Shown here: positions 16,289 through 19,647 of the stretch, one piece after another | Position numbering within the stretch: position 1 is the first letter of the stretch | How the letters are laid out: every line of letters begins with the position of its first letter | DNA from: Rhodospirillaceae bacterium | GTDB taxonomy: Bacteria; Pseudomonadota; Alphaproteobacteria; UBA828 | Length of the DNA stretch: 19,647 nt | NCBI GenBank assembly: GCA_028819955.1 | Contig: JAPPKP010000151.1 | Location: 1-19,647, forward strand | Direction of reading: 5' to 3' | The notes under the pieces: model-generated | What the model saw: only the letters and a program-made list of their open reading frames with translations | What the model was told of the DNA's origin: nothing | Database searches by the model: none | Position numbers and translations under genes: made by a program

Positions 16289-17343
16289 TGGCCGGCGGTA
16301 CCCTGGGCCTCGGCGGCCGCGCCCCGGCCGCTGATCTCGACGAGCCGGTCGAGCGCGGCCTGGGCCTTGCCGCCGTCGACCGCTTCGGCGGCCTCGCGCA
16401 CGCCCTCCCGCAGATCGCCCGCGCGCCCGGCGACGACGAGCGCTGCGGCTGCATTGAGCAGCACGATATCGCGCGCCGGGCCCGGTTCGCCGGCGAGCAC
16501 GGCGCGGACGATGCCGGCGTTGTACTCCGCATCGCCGCCCTTCAGGTCCTCAGGCGCGGCCCGCGGCAGGCCGGCGTCCTCCGGCGCGATCTCGAAACGG
16601 CGGATCGTGCCGCCGTCGAGCTCGACCACGGCAGACGGCCCCGTGGTGGTGAGCTCGTCCGTGCCGTCGCTGCCGTGGACGACCCAGACACGCTCGGAGC
16701 CGAGATTACGCAGCACCTCGGCCATGGGCGCCGTCCACTTGGTGTCGAACACGCCGATCACCTGTCGCTTGGCACCGGCCGGGTTCGAGAGCGGACCCAG
16801 CAGGTTGAAGACCGTTCGCGTGCCGAGCTCGACGCGGGTGGGCCCCACATGGCGCATGGCGCCGTGGTGCCGGGGCGCCATGAGGAAGCCGATGTTTGCT
16901 TCCCACAAGGCTTCGCGGACGAGTGCCATGTCCGCGTCGATGGTGACGCCGAGGGCGGCGAGCAGGTCGGCCGAGCCCGAGCGCGAGGAGAGCGCGCGGT
17001 TGCCGTGCTTGGCGACCGGCACGCCGCAGCCTGCGGCGACGAGCGCCGCGGCGGTCGAGATGTTGAAGGTGCCCTTCGCATCGCCGCCGGTGCCGCAGGT
17101 GTCGATGGCGCCGTCGGGCGCCTCAATGCTGAGCGCGCGGGCGCGCATGGCCTGCGCGCCGCCGGTGATCTCGTCGACCGTCTCGCCACGCACGCGGAGC
17201 GCCATGAGGAAGCCACCCATCTGCGATGGTGTCGCCTCGCCTTCCATCATCGCGTCGAAGGCGGTGCGCGACTCTTCGACGGTGAGCGCCGCGCCGCTCG
17301 CGACGCGTCCAATCAGCGCCTTGAAGTCGGTCGAGTCCGTCAT
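16285..17343 (-). CDS. trpD: Anthranilate phosphoribosyltransferase
   Basis: The product is 352 residues from ATG 17343; the reading frame continues upstream but the extension has no family features, and no clear ribosome site precedes 17343. It joins anthranilate to phosphoribosyl pyrophosphate. Signatures are [14 protein letters not shown] (83-96), the [21 protein letters not shown] region (112-132), [10 protein letters not shown] and HGSDGTDEL. It is the first gene of this operon as seen here. In related genomes trpG, often with trpE, stands directly upstream, but here a divergent gene of unknown function begins 93 bases away, so the trpE/G part must be elsewhere. Confidence 0.97.
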   Translation of the reverse strand: MTDSTDFKALIGRVASGAALTVEESRTAFDAMMEGEATPSQMGGFLMALRVRGETVDEITGGAQAMRARALSIEAPDGAIDTCGTGGDAKGTFNISTAAALVAAGCGVPVAKHGNRALSSRSGSADLLAALGVTIDADMALVREALWEANIGFLMAPRHHGAMRHVGPTRVELGTRTVFNLLGPLSNPAGAKRQVIGVFDTKWTAPMAEVLRNLGSERVWVVHGSDGTDELTTTGPSAVVELDGGTIRRFEIAPEDAGLPRAAPEDLKGGDAEYNAGIVRAVLAGEPGPARDIVLLNAAAALVVAGRAGDLREGVREAAEAVDGGKAQAALDRLVEISGRGAAAEAQGTAGQ

Positions 17344-17436
17344 GGAAGTTTGAAGCCCGCTCGCTCGCCCGCCAGTATCAGATGACGCCGCCCGGCAAAT
17401 GCGCCCCGTGTTATAGCCGGTTCTCGATGAAACGCC

Positions 17437-17802
17437 ATGCGGCAGAACAGGACGCTCAATGCAGCGGGCGGCTTGTCGCACTCCACCGGGGTGGTTAGCC
17501 TCGCCGTCATGGAACGGGGGACGCCCACCCACTACGTGGTTGTCGAGGGGCTGGCAGGCGAGGAATCGACTTGGCGCGTCGTCCGGGCCGAGGAACACAC
17601 CCGAGGGCGTAGGCTCTATGCCTTCGTCGGCACCTGTCAGACCCGCCGAGCTGCGCTCTCCCTCGCCCGAGCGCTCAACGAAAAGCGCGCCGTGGACGAG
17701 GAAACGCTGCGTGCCGCGGCCTTGCGCGGGCAGGCGCTCGCCCCTGGCCGCGCAGATATCGCGCCCGCGCCGGACCCTTACCGGCTCAGGCCCTCTTGTT
17801 GA
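17437..17802 (+). CDS. Small protein of unknown function
   Basis: No family is recognised. The product is 121 residues from ATG 17437, or 97 from ATG 17509; neither has a clear ribosome site. Third positions are G/C-rich through both versions. The core (after THYVVVEG) looks alpha/beta: a strand, a WRVVRAEEH strand, a YAFVGTC strand, then a helix [15 protein letters not shown]. The C-terminal part is Ala/Pro-rich. It is soluble, with no signal peptide. It is divergent from trpD and ends 12 bases before the convergent hydrolase gene. The inverted repeat TTGAGG-N8-CCTCAA (17799-17818) carries both stop codons and may terminate both. Confidence 0.6.
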   Translation: MRQNRTLNAAGGLSHSTGVVSLAVMERGTPTHYVVVEGLAGEESTWRVVRAEEHTRGRRLYAFVGTCQTRRAALSLARALNEKRAVDEETLRAAALRGQALAPGRADIAPAPDPYRLRPSC

Positions 17803-17814
17803 GGCTGGTCGCCC

Positions 17815-18450
17815 TCAAGCGTTTCGCTTCCTGATCTCGTCGAGATAATCGAGCACCCGCTCGGACGAGACGATGTCGGCGTAGCGGCGGCCGACGTCGC
17901 GCAGATTGTCCCGGTGCGGCCGCTCGTCGGCATCGCCCACGCAGTCCTCGGGCACCATGGTGCGAAAGCCGTGGGAGAAGGAATCGATCACGGACGCTCG
18001 GATGCAGCCGCTGGTCATGCAACCCATGACGATGGTGGTGTCCACCCCGTGCTTGGTGAGGAAGGTAGTCACCGGTGTCTGGAAGAAGATCGAGGGGCCC
18101 GACTTGCGCAGGATGTAGTCGTAGTCCGGGTCGGAGGTTCGGGGCTCCATCTCGGCGCAGGGGTCGCCCTCGAAGAAGCTCTCGCGCACCGGCGCGATCT
18201 TCCAGTAGGGCATGTCGCGCTCGGAATGATAGGCGGTGTAGCAATTGGCGACCGGCACCCGCGCCGCCCGCGCGGCCTCCAGCACCCGCGCGGTGTTATC
18301 CACGGCGCGATGCACGAGCGGGCAGTTACCGAGGGGAAACTGCGGTTGGGTGAAGCCGGTCTGGAAATCGACCACGAGGACGCCGGGACGCTCGCCAAAG
18401 CCGATCTCCATCGCGCCGTAGCCGATGTCCTGGTAGGTGTCGTCGCTCAT
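17815..18450 (-). CDS. Isochorismatase-fold cysteine hydrolase (N-carbamoylsarcosine amidase-like)
   Basis: The product is 211 residues from ATG 18450, which follows a GGGGGAGG stretch. The catalytic triad of the fold is visible: D28 in LVVDFQTGFT, K116 in LRKSGPSIFF, and C149 in VMGCMTSGCIRASVIDS. The N-terminal IGYGAMEIGFGERPGVLVVD pattern is typical of the N-carbamoylsarcosine amidase/maleamate amidohydrolase branch. These enzymes hydrolyse amides or carbamoyl groups of small molecules, releasing ammonia. The substrate cannot be fixed from the sequence. It lies 26 bases downstream of the isomerase-family gene on the same strand, likely co-transcribed. Confidence 0.88.
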   Translation of the reverse strand: MSDDTYQDIGYGAMEIGFGERPGVLVVDFQTGFTQPQFPLGNCPLVHRAVDNTARVLEAARAARVPVANCYTAYHSERDMPYWKIAPVRESFFEGDPCAEMEPRTSDPDYDYILRKSGPSIFFQTPVTTFLTKHGVDTTIVMGCMTSGCIRASVIDSFSHGFRTMVPEDCVGDADERPHRDNLRDVGRRYADIVSSERVLDYLDEIRKRNA

Positions 18451-18476
18451 CGCCTCCCCCTCGCTCGTGCGGCCGC

Positions 18477-19277
18477 TCAGGCGATCAAACCGGTGCCGAT
18501 GCCATAGGGCGCAGCCCAACCAAGGCCCTCCAGCGTGCCGCCTTTGGGCCGGTACTCGCACCCGATCCAGCCCTCGTACCCCGCGGCATCGAGCATGTCG
18601 AAGAGGTAGGGGTAGTTGATTTCCCCCACGTCGGGCTCGTGGCGGCCGGGGACGCCCGAAACCTGGATGTGGGCGATGATCGCGCGGTGCTCGGCGAAGC
18701 CCGCTGCCAGGCTGCCCTCCATGATCTGCCGGTGATAGAAGTCGTACTGGAGCAAGAGGTTGTCGCTCCCCACCGTCTCGATCACCCGCTGCGCCTGGCC
18801 GGCGGTCGACAGCAGGTAGCCTGGATTGTCGATCGTGTTCAGCGGCTCGATCAGGGCATGGATGCCTCCGCGTCCCAAAGCCTCCGCCACGTAGGCGAGG
18901 TTGCCGACGAACGTGTCCTCGTAGGCCCGCGTGTCCGCCCCTTCCGGCACGAGGCCGGCCATCACGTGGAGCTGGCGGCAGCCCAGCGCATCGGCATAGC
19001 GGAGCGCGTTGTCGACCGCGCGGCGGACGTCGTCTTGCCTTCCTGGCAATGCGGTAACGCCGCGCTCGCCGGCCTCCCAGTTGCCTTGCCCGAGGTTGAA
19101 GAGGACCTGGGAGAGCCCGTTGTCGTCGAGGCGCGCCGCGATCTCCCCCGGCGGCGCGAGATCGTAGGGAAACAGGAACTCGACCGCCCTGAAGCCCGCG
19201 CGCTGCGCCGCCTCGAAGCGGTCGAGGAAGTCATGCTCCTGGAAGAGGAAGCTGAGATTGGCGGCAAACTTCGGCAT
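18477..19277 (-). CDS. hyi: Hydroxypyruvate isomerase family TIM-barrel protein
   Basis: The product is 266 residues, the normal length. GGAGGG three bases before ATG 19277 supports the start. MPKFAANLSFLFQEHDFLDR, GFRAVEFLFPYDL, HVMAGL, the IEPLN glutamate (E144), QYDFYHRQ (D179), HIQVSGVPGRHEPDVGEINY (Q205 region) and GCEYRP (E241) all match the Hyi/OtnI family. E144 and E241 correspond to the two active-site glutamates; with D179 and Q205 they would bind the metal. Hyi interconverts hydroxypyruvate and tartronate semialdehyde, while OtnI acts on 2-oxo-tetronate; I cannot tell which. It lies between a small exported protein gene and the cysteine hydrolase gene. Confidence 0.9.
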   Translation of the reverse strand: MPKFAANLSFLFQEHDFLDRFEAAQRAGFRAVEFLFPYDLAPPGEIAARLDDNGLSQVLFNLGQGNWEAGERGVTALPGRQDDVRRAVDNALRYADALGCRQLHVMAGLVPEGADTRAYEDTFVGNLAYVAEALGRGGIHALIEPLNTIDNPGYLLSTAGQAQRVIETVGSDNLLLQYDFYHRQIMEGSLAAGFAEHRAIIAHIQVSGVPGRHEPDVGEINYPYLFDMLDAAGYEGWIGCEYRPKGGTLEGLGWAAPYGIGTGLIA

Positions 19278-19316
19278 GGTCCCTCCGGCGCCCGGCGGCC
19301 CCGGCGAGGCTGCGCG

Positions 19317-19523
19317 TCAGAAACAACCGAGCGCGGCGCCCGCCCGCTCGATCCACATGACGAGGTATGAGTCGGTGACGCTCTGGTAGGCCTCGGCGGC
19401 GAGCGCGTAGCAGGTGTCCGTGTGCGCGGCAACGAGGCCTGCGCCGAGCGCCGCCGCCCCGACCAGGAGCCTGCGGCGGCCCGGGCCACGAATCCTGCGC
19501 CGATCTGCCGTCACGTCCGCCAT
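19317..19523 (-). CDS. Small protein with a Tat-like signal, function unknown
   Basis: The product is 68 residues. An arginine-rich N terminus (RRRIRGPGRRRLLVGAA, 8-24) precedes a hydrophobic stretch LVGAAALGAGLVAA, like a twin-arginine signal or a single membrane anchor. The remainder, HTDTCYALAAEAYQSV and on to a C-terminal GCF, is short and holds two cysteines. It ends 39 bases before the isomerase-family gene on the same strand. A CATAAT hexamer on the minus strand (19533-19538) would start transcription nearly at the ATG. No ribosome site is seen. It could be a chance reading frame in GC-rich DNA. Confidence 0.4.
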   Translation of the reverse strand: MADVTADRRRIRGPGRRRLLVGAAALGAGLVAAHTDTCYALAAEAYQSVTDSYLVMWIERAGAALGCF

Positions 19524-19574
19524 CGCCGCGGCATTATGCGCCCACGCGGACTCTTTTCATATCCCTCAGGCGCC

Positions 19575-19647
19575 GGGGGGGGGGGGGGGGGCCCGGGGGG
19601 GGTTGGGGGGGGGGGGGGGGCCGGGGGGGGGGCGGGGGGGGGGGGGG
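19575..19647. other. Poly-G tail, probable sequencing or assembly artefact
   Basis: The last 73 bases are nearly all G, broken only by a few C and T. There is no coding logic. This looks like no-signal G calls or homopolymer error at a contig end, so the contig probably ends in reality near 19574. Confidence 0.9.

Noticed and set aside
13826..17385. Several long plus-strand frames (up to 465 residues) across moeA, trpC and trpD
   Set aside because: They are antisense to well-recognised genes and have composition typical of shadow frames.
19575..19647. G-quadruplex or telomere-like element
   Set aside because: Nearly uninterrupted G at a contig end is better explained by base-calling failure.

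Overview
The window looks like a contig end from a GC-rich alphaproteobacterium. Four things suggest this: strong G/C bias at third codon positions, a trpD-trpC-moaC-moeA gene order typical of alphaproteobacteria, a GTTC-N7-GTTC SOS box, and a radical-SAM/rnhB pair. The right end dissolves into a G homopolymer that is almost certainly an assembly or sequencing artefact. The left end cuts into a gene.

Left part (1-3.5 kb): a truncated tandem Rid-domain protein; a two-gene unit on the minus strand with a small protein of unknown function overlapping a HEPN-domain protein by four bases (a candidate toxin-antitoxin-like pair); a single-domain Rid protein; and an orphan PotA-type ABC ATPase on the minus strand. 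The permease upstream of that ATPase survives only as a frameshifted C-terminal remnant.

Middle (3.5-8.7 kb): a roughly 700-base non-coding region with a good sigma70-like promoter and an operator-like dyad leads into a complete polyamine/opine-type ABC importer (ATPase, periplasmic binding protein, two permeases). By eye this block is lower in GC than its surroundings except for the binding-protein gene and the 3' end of the last permease. This suggests acquisition or recombination. A strong intrinsic terminator after the binding-protein gene should lower permease expression relative to it.

Core part (8.75-12.4 kb): a PA0069/SplB-type radical-SAM protein behind an SOS box, rnhB and an L,D-transpeptidase-like protein (coupled by a GTGA overlap), then yggS (PLP homeostasis) convergent with it and divergent from a thiE/tenI-like gene. 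About 380 bases of non-coding sequence with two strong palindromes follow.

Right part (12.8-19.5 kb): a sulfotransferase gene, then the minus-strand operon trpD-trpC-moaC-moeA (tryptophan and molybdenum cofactor synthesis), a small gene of unknown function divergent from it, and a minus-strand cluster of a small predicted exported protein, a hydroxypyruvate-isomerase-family protein and an isochorismatase-fold cysteine hydrolase. The Rid proteins, the importer and the last two enzymes hint at catabolism of a small nitrogenous compound, but the substrate cannot be read from the sequence. No tRNA, rRNA, CRISPR array or intact mobile element was found.
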